From contig NC_092677.1 in assembly GCF_964355755.1 (NCBI RefSeq), forward strand, positions 8,437,001-8,501,000: a stretch of DNA of 64,000 bases. The letters are read 5' to 3'. This document shows positions 26,301-37,725 of this stretch, in pieces; the stretch's first letter is position 1; every line of letters begins with the position of its first letter. A program made the translations under genes and the position numbers. This stretch comes from Antedon mediterranea. Lineage: Eukaryota; Echinodermata; Crinoidea; Comatulida; Antedonidae. Below the pieces are notes generated by a model. That model was not told the origin of the DNA. It ran no database searches and saw only the letters and a program-made list of their open reading frames with translations.

Positions 26301-28641
26301 TACAGAGACTAAACTGTACTCGATGGAGAACCCCATGCTCTGTCTGAGAAATCACTGGGTGTTCAATGTTTACATCGTAATACAAGCGGACATCTGTATT
26401 CCTCTTTCTTTGATTTCGTTGAAATGCATTTGCAACATTATCGAGGTGTATTTGAATTCCTTCACGCAATGGACATATAAAGTCCTCACGTAACAATCTG
26501 AATTGTACATCAAGGTAATGATATTGGCTTGCGTAGCTTCCTTTGATTTTATTTGGACGAAGGAATGGTAGCTCTTTGGAATGAAGATCTTCTGTGGTTG
26601 GCAATATTGGAATGTCCCGGTAGTCATCAGGTGGTGGTCCGTCAGATATTCCTTCTCTTTTTGCAGATTCAAGTTCTCTCTTCTTCTTCTCTGCTTCTTT
26701 AAATTCTAAAATCCATTTGTCTGTTTCCTTTTTAAAACGTGCTACATTTATAAGAGCATCTTGTGACAACTTTCGTTTTCCAAACAATTCCTTACTTTTA
26801 ACATCAAGTAAATTTGTAATGAGGGCCACATCATTAACCTCTCTAATTTCAGAAGTTACCCCATTCAAAAACTTCCATACCAGATTTAGAAGTGTTGCAG
26901 TGTTTTTTTGTATTTCATCTTCATTTTTATTACCATCTATCTTAAACTTATCTCCTAAATGAGTTACATATGGAATTACGATTTTCTTTAAAAATGAACT
27001 TGACTTTAGCATATCTACAAGTTTTTCCCGGCTTTCAGATATTTCGCACTTGAATATTCTTACGTATACTTGGAGAAGGACTTCAACGACATTATTACCC
27101 ATTTTCTCATCTTTTAGCAGTTTGTTGAGGTGGTCAGTTCGATAAGATAAACATTCCACTGGATCACATTTCTTCTGTAATATACTATTCAGATCTGTAA
27201 AATTTACTGCAAAAAAAGTATATTTATCATTTGAACGCTATATTGAAACAATATGGTTTAATGTGGTTAGTTGACACATTATTGCTGAATCAGGATTTGT
27301 GTAGTAAAGTAGTGGGGGAGGGTATAGGATGTGATTGCTGATTGAATATCAATATTAAGAAATGGGTTAATTGTTATAATATTATTATTAACAACGTTAT
27401 TCACATTTGTTCTTCCAAAAATAATAAAAAAGGTACTTACATGCTACAACATGAGATGTCCTTTTTACTATTTCATTAGGAAGATATGCAGACGAAAAAC
27501 CTTCATATCTAATAGAGTAATAATAGATAAGTACAATGTTTACCCAAACATTTAAAGATGTATCTTCCCCTAAGAAATAATTCTTAACATTTTGTACACC
27601 TTGACAAAAATTTGGATCGGAAAAAAAATTACCTGAAAAAAATGTCAATTAAAGCAAAAAATAGTGTTTTTGGTTGAATTTAACCATTTATTTTGTCATC
27701 TAATAAGTGAAAACATTATTTTTGTTCCACCCGATTACCAGTGCTGTATCTCCACATACTATCTATTTCCGAAGTATCAAAGGAATATTTGGTAATACAG
27801 CATCTCATTTAAATCACATGTTGTGCCTGTATCATGTAAGGTTATGTTACTACAGTACTAGATACATATGAAACACATGTGATGTATTTCCAAATTGTCC
27901 TATGATAATTCGGAAATAGATACAGTAACGAGAATCGGCTGCATTTTAAAAGTCAGATTTAATTAATGTTTATGCTTTTGGTGGATAATACATCTTTAAA
28001 GTATTTAAAAATGTGTAATCCTTTTTAATGAAATAATATAATATATAAGGTAAAACATTTAATGTCAATGTAAAAGTACAGCCCGGGATTTCCCCTTCAA
28101 TACAATGTATAATGTAGTCTGTATTATGTTGCAAGTTTAGTTTTTTTAATAAAATCGCAACCGATCATAAACATACTAATCATACAAAATTACACCCAGC
28201 ATTTGTAAAACGGTTTGTAAAACTCGGCATTTTAGGTTGATGATAAGCTTTATTTGGCTATTGAACGATTTTAATTTAAATGACTCCAATTAAAAAAAGT
28301 GATTGTTGAGTGAAACCCGTAAATGCGTTTTATTACGGATAGGCTTACCTCTGTTTTAAATTTCCCCTGCCTCTTCCTCTGTTTTGAAAGTGATCTTGTC
28401 TCCAGTTGGTAGTAGATGCTTCCCTGCTGTTAAAATCTGGTGCTTGTCCTCTAAAGTGATCTTGATTATTTGTACGCCGCCACCTAGCCCTATACATGGT
28501 ATCTTCCCAGGTGCCGTTGTCTGGCGTGTCATGCCTTCTAAAATGATGATATTGGTGTGTAGGCCCATCTATTTGTTGGAATATAGCCCTTCTTTGATGC
28601 TGATGGTGTCGGCTGGGATCTTTAGGCCTAGCACCTTGCAT
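20248..28641 (-). CDS. ZNFX1: ZNFX1-like RNA helicase / NFX1 zinc-finger protein, type A copy 2 (intact)
   Basis: Exons 28641-28349, 27508-27441 and 27206-20248 join in frame (phases 2 and 1) to 2439 residues. Walker A GPPGTGKT is at about 608, EEAAE at about 965, then GDHQQLKPN, SQHRMRPQ, VDNYQGEENE and VALSRAKKG, all intact. NFX1-type fingers run from about 1247 to 1904; a CPVC segment follows near 1957, and the RGG tail starts near 2353. A roughly 150-base finger unit (CKMSCQKTLTCGH / CKMPCQKTLSCGH) is duplicated. The C-terminal RZ-like motif has kept CSFGH, but the second CxxC cysteine is lost (KCSASE). The linker between motifs Ia and II is acidic and differs strongly from copies 1 and 3, while the helicase core is nearly invariant at protein level with many silent changes, indicating purifying selection. 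RNA binding and unwinding is family knowledge; substrate unknown. Confidence 0.9.
20255..20510 (-). repeat. GGN triplet repeat encoding RGG tail of copy 2
   Basis: Plus-strand CCT/TCC-rich microsatellite, the purest of the three tails, encoding long Gly runs with RGG and RGR steps and ending GRGAKRK before TAA. Opposite-strand frames read as poly-Ser and are artefacts. Confidence 0.8.
22860..23160 (-). repeat. duplicated zinc-finger unit in copy 2
   Basis: Two adjacent units of about 150 bases encode the fingers that begin CKMSCQKTL and CKMPCQKTL and end with EKEVPCNV. They share the linker GxHV and are absent as a pair from copy 3, so this is a lineage-specific internal duplication. Confidence 0.7.
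27441..27508 (-). CDS. coding exon 2 of ZNFX1-like copy 2
   Basis: 68 bases between acceptor TCTATTAG and donor GCAT|gtaagt, reading YEGFSSAYLPNEIVKRTSHV then VAL into exon 3. Phases match copies 1 and 3. Confidence 0.7.
27754..27936. mobile_element. palindromic MITE, family copy 1
   Basis: The arms TATCTATTTCCGAA..TATCA..GGAATATTTGG and the inverted CCAAATTGTCC..TGATAATTCGGAAATAGATA pair over about 45 bases. Centre contains CACATGTTGTGCCTGTATCATGTAAGG. Relatives lie at 46194-46384 and 56153-56330. It sits in the intron between exons 1 and 2 of copy 2. Confidence 0.6.
28349..28641 (-). CDS. coding exon 1 of ZNFX1-like copy 2
   Basis: ATG at 28641 opens MQGARPKDPSRHH; the exon ends RGRGRGNLKQ AG|gtaagc. 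An acceptor TAATATTAG lies about 7 bases before the ATG, implying a noncoding first exon upstream. His, Arg and Gln rich with a terminal RG repeat. Confidence 0.75.
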
Positions 28642-28650
28642 TACTTATCT

Positions 28651-29404
28651 AATATTAGGTAAAATATACATTATGTCGACCTTTCTTTTCTCCCTATTTT
28701 CTGTTTTACTGTTTCTTCCTACATTAACATTTATTTTTTATATAATTGGAATAGTAAATAGAGCATAATTTATTCTGGTCAAAATTATGTGAAAGTCTAT
28801 AGTCAATACCGTAATGCAAACAATTATATAATATTTGGGCCCTTTTAGGCTTAAGGATTACGTATGTTATTGAATCGGATTTTAAAATATTTAGAGAAGA
28901 ATATTAGAGAAGAGGTAGGCAATTTATGCATCTTTAAAAAAAATTGTATTAACAGAAAACATTTGAAGCAAAACAGCTTTAATTGCATCTGACGTATTCC
29001 AACATCACAAATTAACTATTAATAAAGAATAAACGATTTTAGTGTGAACATGATATGACGTTCTTTATTTGTCGCTTTTTACGGTTGGGAAATCGAATTT
29101 CGTGTAAAATTGCCTTCAAAGCTAAACTGAGAGAACCTAAACTCACACTCAATATCTATCCAGTTACTTACATTGAGCAGCTGATTCACTTATTTTGCAG
29201 CTACATCATTGTAAAAGAAAGCAGAGTATTCATTTGATTGTATATGCATCTGGATTCAAATTAATTAATGTTATTAGAAAGCAACAATTTGCTAAATTTT
29301 TCTGTACACTTTACTGTACTAATGTTGCGGTATAAAATTGACAATGAAATATAAAGGCAACTGCTAACAGACACGTAAAGGTTAAAGTGTAAATTTGAGT
29401 CACT
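28651..29404. other. noncoding stretch upstream of copy 2 coding start
   Basis: AT-rich and without a supportable coding frame or recognised repeat. It would be part of the 5' UTR intron if 31263-31440 is the promoter of copy 2. Confidence 0.4.
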
Positions 29405-30650
29405 TTGTATTTAAATTGTATTATTTTGAATTAGGCCTAAATGCTGAATAAAGTCAAAATTAAACCTCACTCCAAATAAAACAAGAAAAATAATGATAGG
29501 ACATTTGTAGAAAGAAGCAAACAAAGCTCTGCTACCGGTATAACACGGTTCAAATTTCGGAACTTCCATAAATTACTACGGAAATTCGGCCTAATATTTA
29601 CGGACGTACGGAAGTGAAGATAAATAGGGTACTACAGTCACGCATCGGAAATACAAAACTATACGCACAATTATGATTTGGCCTAAAAATTTGCCTTAGA
29701 TTATGAAAAATCCCCGGCAAAACGCAATAATTATGGACATATCGATTATTAGCCTTGGCAATATGCGTAATATTTAAAAGGAATGAATATAGGCTATATT
29801 TCGTTTGTCGATGATTTTTTTTGACGCAAAGTTCATGTGTTAATGCTTGGTCCATTAGAGGTAATCTGTGATAGTGCTAGTAACACTGCTATGCGTGGGT
29901 AATTTGTGAATGACGTAGTAGGCTACATACACGAGCCTATATAGGGAAGATCTATTTCTTATGTGTAGTAGAGCGTTTCTTTGATTGAATAATTTTGTTT
30001 GTATTATAACACAAGTTCATTTTAGATTTTCAGTAAATTACCAATGGTTATTCAAGGTCAGCAGTGTAACTAATCCCTCACTATTCAATCAAAATGTTAT
30101 TATTATACTACTATATTGTTGAAAAATGGATTGCGTTATATGAAAATGGATTGATAGTAAAACGTAACAAAGATACGATCTTGTCTGGTTATTAGGTATT
30201 CATGCAGTGATGAAGCGGAGGATTATTTTTGTAGCGTTCCATTTAAAATAAATTTTGTTACAAAGAAATATTTTGGTTGTGAAGGTCGCTAAATTCGTTG
30301 GCGCGAGCATTACTTCTTTTACCAATTTTAACAATTAAGCTAACATCAAAACATTCAACAACGATAAAATGCCCTGAAACTATGTAACTACCTTATGATT
30401 AAGCCTATCAAGTGCCGTGTTTGCTCTGCTACAGTTGCGGTATAATTCTCTGTTACTACGGAAATTCAACCTAATATTACGGACATGAAGATAAATAGGG
30501 TGCTACACGGTAAAACAAAACTATACGCAAAATTATGATTTGGCCTTAAATTATGGAAAAACGCAATAATTAGGAACAAATCGACGACCCATATGACGGG
30601 GTTTTCTCGAACACAGTGTGTGTTGGCCTCCTTTCGTACCTCTCATCAGG
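29405..30650. repeat. paralogous noncoding block, partner of 14335-15560
   Basis: Same order of matching segments as 14335-15560 but lacking the 179-base MITE, thus the ancestral state at that site. It also has about 170 bases near 29870-30050 that the partner lacks. Confidence 0.75.
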
Positions 30651-31262
30651 AGAGATATACATCTGCCTGTTCTCATGTAGCAAGCACCACAAGCAACTAG
30701 TCAATCAGAATATATATAGGTGACTGCTGTGCATTCTGCCAATTTCCAAATATTATCTTCCAGACTGGAGTTTCATAACGTATAAATATGGATATTGTAT
30801 GCGATGAAATGGGACTCAATTTTAATTTAGTGGCAGAAACAACATTTAGTATGAAATTAAGGATGTTGCCCGGTCAACTAGGGCAACACCCCTGGATCCG
30901 TCCCTGAATACGATCCTATTCCCTATCTCAAATAAACAGTTTACGTAAGCATATTTCATGAGATGACCAAACTGTTTGTTCTGTTGTTCCGCCAAACCAC
31001 CAATTGACTGTCTTAAAATACACGAGCATGGTTCCCGAGAGTGAAAATTGGTTAAAACATAATATTGATCATACTTCTCTACTTTGATAAAAAAAAAGGG
31101 CTTATAACCAAACAATTTTTTTTTAGATTTGTTTATTATTTTACTTTTGAGGATATAATCTATAACCTGAATTTACAAATTATCTCTCCTTATTTTATTG
31201 ATACTGCGACCTTATCCAATCATGTCGAATTTGTAATAGTCTAACTGTATAATATTTTACTT
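30651..31262. other. noncoding DNA, partly paralogous to 17304-17400
   Basis: About 30780-30870 matches 17304-17390 (GATGAAATGGGACTCAATTT). The rest includes a fragment GGATCCGTCCCTG of a type common near repeats. No supportable coding frame. Confidence 0.45.
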
Positions 31263-31440
31263 ACCATTAATGTACAGTAGATCTAAGCTAATTTACTTCA
31301 TTGTGTAACGAACAACACTGTATAGCTGATTACCTGAACACCCTTGGATAACTGATGTTTAATTAGCCTTGTATTACTTTATAATCAGTTTTTGGGAAAT
31401 TCCAAAATTGCTTTGTCAATATCTCGATCCGGTACGTCAT
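31263..31440 (-). promoter_or_regulatory. putative promoter and noncoding first exon of copy 2
   Basis: Minus strand order: ATGACGTA (TACGTCAT on plus, 31433-31440), GGAATTTCCC (kB at 31394-31403), then about 130 bases to TTAATG|gtaagt with the donor at 31264-31263. Downstream, the acceptor before the copy 2 ATG at 28641 fits. Order and spacing agree with copies 1, 3 and 4 although the surrounding sequence has diverged from that of copies 3 and 4. Confidence 0.5.
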
Positions 31441-31920
31441 ACATGATATTCACTTATCGGTAAACATGATAAGGCATAACAAACGTAAAGAAAGGTATAG
31501 GATAAGCTATACGTGGGCTTTATTTTGGACAAAAATATGTTTACCACTCATGCATAACGTCTTATTGAAATGTCGTGGCGGCCTATTCTAATTGTAGGTG
31601 TAGGATATGAGAATGAAACTAAAATCTTTTAAGACACTACAAAACTGCATTGTATTTTTTATAACATTGTGAATGTTATTTATTCATAACTTGAATCCAA
31701 GTTGCTTCTCCTTATGGTGTTGTTTTATAGAAAAAGAAAATCCCTAATACGTTGTAAAAATATGGTCCTTGGTCAAGTTGTCCTTTAAGTTTATATGATC
31801 ATATGATCATATGATTTAGCCGAGTCTATGCTAGGGCCGAGTTGTTATATCTTGTAAGTTACTATTGGACAGTTTAGAAACCGTTTCGAATACAGTATAA
31901 ATTTAACGCAAGGCTTAATT
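31441..31920. other. noncoding stretch
   Basis: AT-rich, with a short palindromic ATATGATC triplication near 31795-31815. I see no gene or recognised repeat. Confidence 0.4.
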
Positions 31921-32122
31921 ACAATTTAAAAGGTCATTATTAAAAATAATAAACATAATAGGGCCAATCCCTGGGGGTACCTCTGTTTGGAGATAGCCAT
32001 TCAGAAAGCTGTCACCAATTTTAACACGGCATTAACCCAGCGGGTAAGGTGACTATCAACCCCCAGCGTAATGAGTTTGCTTATGAGAATTTTGTGATCA
32101 ATCAGATCGTAGGCCTTTTTCT
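31921..32122 (-). mobile_element. non-LTR retrotransposon reverse transcriptase relic
   Basis: The minus strand, with one frame change, reads DLIDHKILISKLITLGV then, after a break, EVPPGIGPIMFIIFNNDL. These correspond to the (F)DxxDHxxLxxKL and VPQGxxLGPxxFxIxxNDL blocks of LINE reverse transcriptases. The catalytic YxDD block is not present. A dead fragment of about 200 bases. Confidence 0.75.
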
Positions 32123-32330
32123 AAAAATACATTAATAGTATGTCGCATACAAATATGTTTTATAGACAATGGAAGTATGAAACTGTAAACTAAGTCATAT
32201 TGAGTCATCGTTAGGATATAGGCCTAATATCCGGATTTTTTTTCAAAACAATAGATCCTCTTTTTGAAACAGGTAACAGTGGGAAATTCCAAAATAACCA
32301 CGTACATAGAGTAAACTAATTAATTATAAA
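32123..32330. other. noncoding DNA with an isolated kB site
   Basis: An exact GGGAAATTCC lies at 32281-32290, followed by AAAATAACCACGTAC. No first-exon donor of the usual kind lies in the next 200 bases on the minus strand. It abuts the 18-bp tandem repeat, whose monomer contains AAATAACCAC. Confidence 0.45.
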
Positions 32331-34491
32331 TTCACACAGTGTAAAATAACCAAACGGTGTGAAATAACCACACAGTATGAAATAACCACATAGTATCAAA
32401 TAACCACACAGTGTTAAATAACCACACGATGTGAAATAACCACACAATGTGAAATAACCACACGGTGTGAAATAACCACACAGTATGAAATAACCACATA
32501 GTATCAAATAACCACACAGTGTTAAATAACCAAACGGTGTGAAATAACCAAACGGTGTGAAACAACCACACAGCGTGAAATAACCACACGATGTGAAATA
32601 ACCAAACGGTGTGAAATAACCACACAGTATGAAATAACCACACAGTGTGAAATAACAACACAGTGTGAAATAACCACACAGTATGAAATAACCACATAGT
32701 ATCAAATAACCACACAGTGTTAAATAACCAAACGGTGTGAAATAACCAAACGGTGTGAAACAACCACACAGTGTGAAATAACCACACGATGTGAAATAAC
32801 CAAACGGTGTGAAATAACCACACAGTATGAAATAACCACATAGTATCAAGTAACCACACAGTGTTAAATAACCACACAGTATGAAATAACCACATAGTAT
32901 CAAGTAACCACACAGTGTTAAATAACCACACGATGTGAAATAACCAAACGGTGTGAAACAACCACACAGTGTGAAATAACCACACGATGTGAAATAACCA
33001 AACGGTGTGAAATAACCACACAGTATGAAATAACCACATAGTATCAAGTAACCACACAGTATGAAATAACCACACAGTATGAAATAACCACATAGTATCA
33101 AATAACCACACAGTGTTAAATAACCAAACGGTGTGAAATAACCAAACGGTGTGAAACAACCACACAGTGTGAAATAACCACACGATGTGAAATAACCAAA
33201 CGGTGTGAAATAACCACACAGTATGAAATAACCACATAGTATCAAGTAACCACACAGTGTTAAATAACCACACGATGTGAAATAACCACACAGTGTGAAA
33301 TAACCACACAGTATGAAATAACCACATAGTATCAAATAACCACGCAGTGTTAAATAACCAAACGGTGTGAAATAACCAAACGGTGTGAAACAACCACACA
33401 GTATGAAATAACCACATAGTATCAAGTAACCACACAGTGTTAAATAACCACACAGTATGAAATAACCACATAGTATCAAGTAACCACACAGTGTTAAATA
33501 ACCACACGATGTGAAATAACCAAACGGTGTGAAACAACCACACAGTGTGAAATAACCACACGATGTGAAATAACCAAACGGTGTGAAATAACCACACAGT
33601 ATGAAATAACCACATAGTATCAAGTAACCACACAGTATGAAATAACCACACAGTATGAAATAACCACATAGTATCAAATAACCACACAGTGTTAAATAAC
33701 CAAACGGTGTGAAATAACCAAACGGTGTGAAACAACCACACAGTGTGAAATAACCACACGATGTGAAATAACCAAACGGTGTGAAATAACCACACAGTAT
33801 GAAATAACCACATAGTATCAAGTAACCACACAGTGTTAAATAACCACACGATGTGAAATAACCACACAGTGTGAAATAACCACACAGTATGAAATAACCA
33901 CATAGTATCAAATAACCACACAGTGTTAAATAACCAAACGGTGTGAAATAACCAAACGGTGTGAAACAACCACACAGTGTGAATTAACCACACGATGTGA
34001 AATAACCAAACGGTGTGAAATAACCACACAGTATGAAATAACCACATAGTATCAAGTAACCACACAGTGTTAAATAACCACACGATGTGAAATAACCAAA
34101 CGGTGTGAAATAACCACACAGTATGAAATAACCACATAGTATCAAGTAACCACACAGTGTTAAATAACCAAACGATGTGAAATAACCACACAGTGTGAAA
34201 TAACCACATACTGTGTGAAATAACCACATAGTTATCAAATAAGCACACGGTGTCATAACCATACGGTGTGATTTAATAACCACATATAGTGTGAATTAAC
34301 CACACGGTGTGAAATAACCACACAGTGTGTGAAATAACCACACCGTGTGTGAAATAACCACACGATGTGAAATTACCACACAGTGTGAAATAACCACACA
34401 ATGTGAAATAACCACATAGTATCAAATAACCACACGGTCTGAAATAACCATACGGTGTGAGATAACCACATAGTGTAAAATAAACATACGA
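32331..34491. repeat. 18-bp tandem repeat, about 120 units, with a 576-630 bp higher-order period
   Basis: The consensus monomer is GAAATAACCACACAGTGT with variants such as ACATAGTATC and AAACGGTGT. Variants recur in a fixed order: the interval from 33061 matches that from 33637, and 33241 matches 33817, a period of 576 bases (32 units); 32701 to 33331 is 630 bases, because a three-unit (54-base) segment is missing in the later copy. Because 18 is a multiple of 3, long stop-free frames of repeated LCGYFT or TVWLFH arise on the minus strand; they are not genes. Confidence 0.95.
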
Positions 34492-34679
34492 TTGCAAACA
34501 ATGAATACATATCGTTTTTATGGTTTATTAAAATATCTAAAAATTATTAATTTGAAATTATTATTTATATTGATATTAAGAAAAATGTTTAACATTTGTT
34601 TTGTACTATTCGATTGTATCACCTTTAATTTATGCTCGAGTTTATTGATATTACGCTATTAAATATCTAAAAAAACAAC
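34492..34679. other. short AT-rich noncoding spacer
   Basis: Nothing recognised between the tandem repeat and the TTAA element. Confidence 0.4.
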
Positions 34680-34683
34680 TTAA

Positions 34684-35236
34684 AGAGGTATTGTCCCTTT
34701 GACTAATCCCCCCCCCCCCCCACCAAATTTTTTTATTTCGAAAACAAGTGGGTCATTTTGAAGTATCATAATAGTTTTTAACTTTCACCAAAAATTTGTC
34801 GAAAAAATAAATAATTTAACTGAAATACAGATGTTTTTTTGTTCAAAAAATAACTTTGACTTCCAGTCAAAGTTTTAAATCAAAACATATCTCATAATGC
34901 AACGCGCTTGTTTGGCTACTCTGTATGCATAATCATAAAACTTCCTCGCGATCTGTGTGAAAACACCTTCTCAAGCGTGATGAGTTGTAAACAATCCTAA
35001 TTAGCATCATGCATGATGCATACTCATGGTTTGAAATCTTTGTTTACTTTCGCTTGCAACGATTTCCCAGACGAAATGTAATCTAATTCATTTACCTGTT
35101 AATTACGTAAACTTGTTGTTTTTGGCTCGAATTTTCGACTTAAGGTGAATAACTTTAATATTACTTTGATATGGCTAGTTTAAATTTAGAATATTTTTTT
35201 TTTTTGATTTTTTGTGTTTCAAGAGACAATAGATCT
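34684..35236. mobile_element. 553-bp TTAA-flanked MITE
   Basis: TTAA at 34680-34683 and 35237-35240 flank imperfect terminal repeats AGAGGTATTGTCCCTTTGA and, inverted, AGATCTATTGTCTCTTGAA. A C(11) run is at about 34711. The host sequence (TTTAAGT..TTCA..GTTTATTTATAC) is intact at 17850, 18375 and 35725, showing the element inserted into a first-exon-like module. Confidence 0.75.
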
Positions 35237-36480
35237 TTAAGTATTCAAGTTTATTTATACTTTATTGAAATAATACACAAAAACACTGCATAGCCATCGC
35301 GTGGACCGGTGGTTAACTATAGCTGAACTCTTGTGTTTAGGTAGCCGGCATTATCTTTTAATAATATACACAATTGACGTGGCATATTGTATATACATAT
35401 TTAAAGTTATGTCCTTGAGTGATCAAGGGTTGTTGTTATTGTGTAAAAGGTTATATCAATGTTATCCTTTGTTGTATTTAGTGAAAAGAACAATATGTAC
35501 CAATGTATGTGTGTTTGTACATTAGCCGGAATGTGTTGAAGTGTTTAAATAGACCGCTATCGTTTGTTTTAACGATTCGGGGGACGATCCCAGGAATTGA
35601 ATTTGGTAATTCTTGATAAAAATAAATTAAAAATTTAAAGTAAACTACCAACCATTAGCAATATTCAGTATTTAGAATTTGTGATACATAAAAATATAAT
35701 ATAATTTGTTTACTTACCATGTATTTAAGTCTTCAGGTTTATTTATACTTTATTGAAATAATACAAGAAAACACTGCATAGCCATCCTGGTGTTAGGTAG
35801 GCGGATTTATCTTTAATATGTTTTTGGGAAATTTCAACTTTCAAAATTAACGTGGCATATTGTATATAAATATTGACATATGTTAGTAACGACACTAAAA
35901 CTAAAATGAGCATCTAACATCATACAAATGTTTAAAATGAAACCATATCGATCAGTTTATCCCCCATCTCAAACTCCCCACACATCTAACTATCGATTTC
36001 TATTTCAGCTGCTGCAGTAGTATATTGTAAACAAAAAAATTCATTTTATTGTGTGTAAATATAGATTCAAATTAATTCAAGTCATTAAAAAATTACATAT
36101 TTTTTTCACTCGACATAATTTAATAGCAATTTGTCAATCAATTGGCCACATTATAAGAAAAACACATTAAACATTTATTTTATGGAGATAAATTGACGGA
36201 AAGAGAACCAGAAGAAGAATCCAATGCAAATTATAACATACAGGTACATAATGTACCATAACAGTGTATCTACTGAGTTTGACCTCAGAGATAGTCCCAA
36301 CTAACATTTCTTACAATTCTTTTACCTTTCTATTCATTTTTTTTTCTATATATGTCTAGGGTCTCTCTTAAATATATCTGTGTGTTTCTTTTAACAGTTG
36401 TTTTATTTTAGAAAACACACCTAGATTTCTTAAAATTTGAATATTAACATCCCGTTTAACCAATTACTTACTTCAAATAT
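35237..36480. repeat. duplicated first-exon-like modules and flanks
   Basis: 35237-35400 and 35717-35865 both resemble the 18362-18560 module. The second keeps the donor ACATG|gtaagt (about 35717) and a one-base-off kB site GGGAAATTTC (35826-35835) with AACGTGG (35849-35855); the first has lost its donor side to the transposon and shows no kB site. 35870-36300 matches 18561-18960. No coding frame. They lie upstream of copy 2 and may be distal alternative starts or debris. Confidence 0.5.
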
Positions 36481-36918
36481 ATATTTTTTTATTATAATTA
36501 TTTATTTTATTTATTTCAAAAAACCTCCGGAGAGAAAACCATAATGTACACAGTATATATTATAATTTTAAAAACTTGTTAAACCATTGCAGGCTACCTA
36601 CATTTATAATTCTACTACTAAATAGCATTTAATACTACTAAATTAATACAGGTATAAAGACGATGTCAGTTAAATAATTTAAATACCATCTATTCTTCAT
36701 ACCATTTTTTGGAATGAATTAGGAAATAATAATAATACATTCTTGTCTTGGTCAGTAGGAAAAATTTAAATACAGAGTAATAATAAGAATATATATATTA
36801 AAGGTAAAGGAATATATATATATATATATATTAAAGGTATTGCAAAAGATACAATAATCTAATAATAATAACAATGGTGAGGTCAGTCAGTGTCTATGAA
36901 GTGATCATACGTAGTCAT
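36481..36918 (-). other. 3' flank of copy 3 with poly(A) signal cluster
   Basis: Minus-strand AATAAA hexamers cluster at about 36488-36516 and align with those downstream of copy 1. A (TA)n tract is at about 36818-36832. Confidence 0.5.
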
Positions 36919-37038
36919 TTATTTTCCTTTAGCTCCTCTTCCTCCTCCTCTTCCTCTTCCTCTTCCTCCTCCTCTTCTTCCTCCTCCTCCTCCACTTCCT
37001 CCTCCACCTCCTCCTCTACCTCTTCCTCCTCCACTTCC

Positions 37039-37071
<33 letters not shown>

Positions 37072-37725
37072 ACCTGCTCCTCCACCTCCTCCACCTGCTC
37101 CTCCACCTCCTCCACGTTTTGTGCCACGTCTTCTGTTACGCTGCTGCGGCTGTTGTTTCTGTTCAATTTTACTAGTTGTTTTTTCAACTTGTTGTATAGG
37201 ATTACGTTTCATACCTTTTCCAACAGAGTTGGCATCATCGTGAATGACTGGGTTATTTTTCTCGTCTTTTTTATTCACGATTCTTGGGTCAGCTGGGAGT
37301 GACGTGGCATTATTTTCTTTAACATTCTGCTGTTTCATTTGATAACTGCCTTTTTTGTTAGACGTAGACCTACCGACATCGTTGATTTGAACATTAACAG
37401 GAGAGTTTGTCGACGTTGAACTACTCTTTACATTCTCTATTTCTTTTGATTTGGACTTCCGCTGCCTCTGTCTTTGACGTTTATTTCCTGCAGGTTCACT
37501 TTGCAGTTGGTGATCATTTTTGTGTTCCGTATGTTCGTTACTACTGATTTTTCCAGATTGTTTTATTCTCAGCTTTTCATTCTTATTTGAAAGTACGTTC
37601 TGATTTTCTGCTTGTACAACTTTCATTTCCGAAGTCGAGCATTTCTCAGCATCATCGGCATTGTTACCATTGAGCAGGTGACCGAAAGAGCATGTTGACC
37701 AGCTTTCTTGACAGAAGCTTAAGCA
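36919..37725 (-). pseudogene. in-frame downstream part of copy 3 past the TGA
   Basis: The frame of copy 3 continues without further stops for 268 sense codons: CLSFCQESWSTCSFGH, KCSTSEMKVVQ, a Lys/Arg-rich stretch (KRQRQRQRKSKS) and an RGG tail ending GRGGGRGAKGK, TAA. It aligns end to end with copy 2. With no other damage, the nonsense change is young, is a polymorphism, is a sequencing error, or is read through. The RZ-like CxxC is already lost here (KCSTSE). Confidence 0.8.
36925..37125 (-). repeat. GGN triplet repeat in copy 3 tail
   Basis: CCT/TCC microsatellite on the plus strand encoding a Gly-rich RGG tail. It lies downstream of the TGA. The opposite strand reads poly-Ser for about 60 codons; an alternative minus frame reads poly-Glu. 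Both are artefacts of the triplet repeat. Confidence 0.8.

Noticed and set aside
29055-29237. Plus-strand 60-codon frame
   Set aside because: Short, no conservation in the paralogous region, no domain.
32316-34248. Two overlapping minus-strand frames of 531 and 638 codons
   Set aside because: They are the 18-bp satellite read in different frames; every frame without a stop in the monomer stays open, and the peptides are pure hexapeptide repeats.
32331-34491. CRISPR-like array
   Set aside because: Monomers are contiguous without spacers, and the window is eukaryotic.
36915-37187. Minus-strand poly-Glu frame
   Set aside because: Shifted frame of the same GGN repeat; the real frame is continuous with copy 3.
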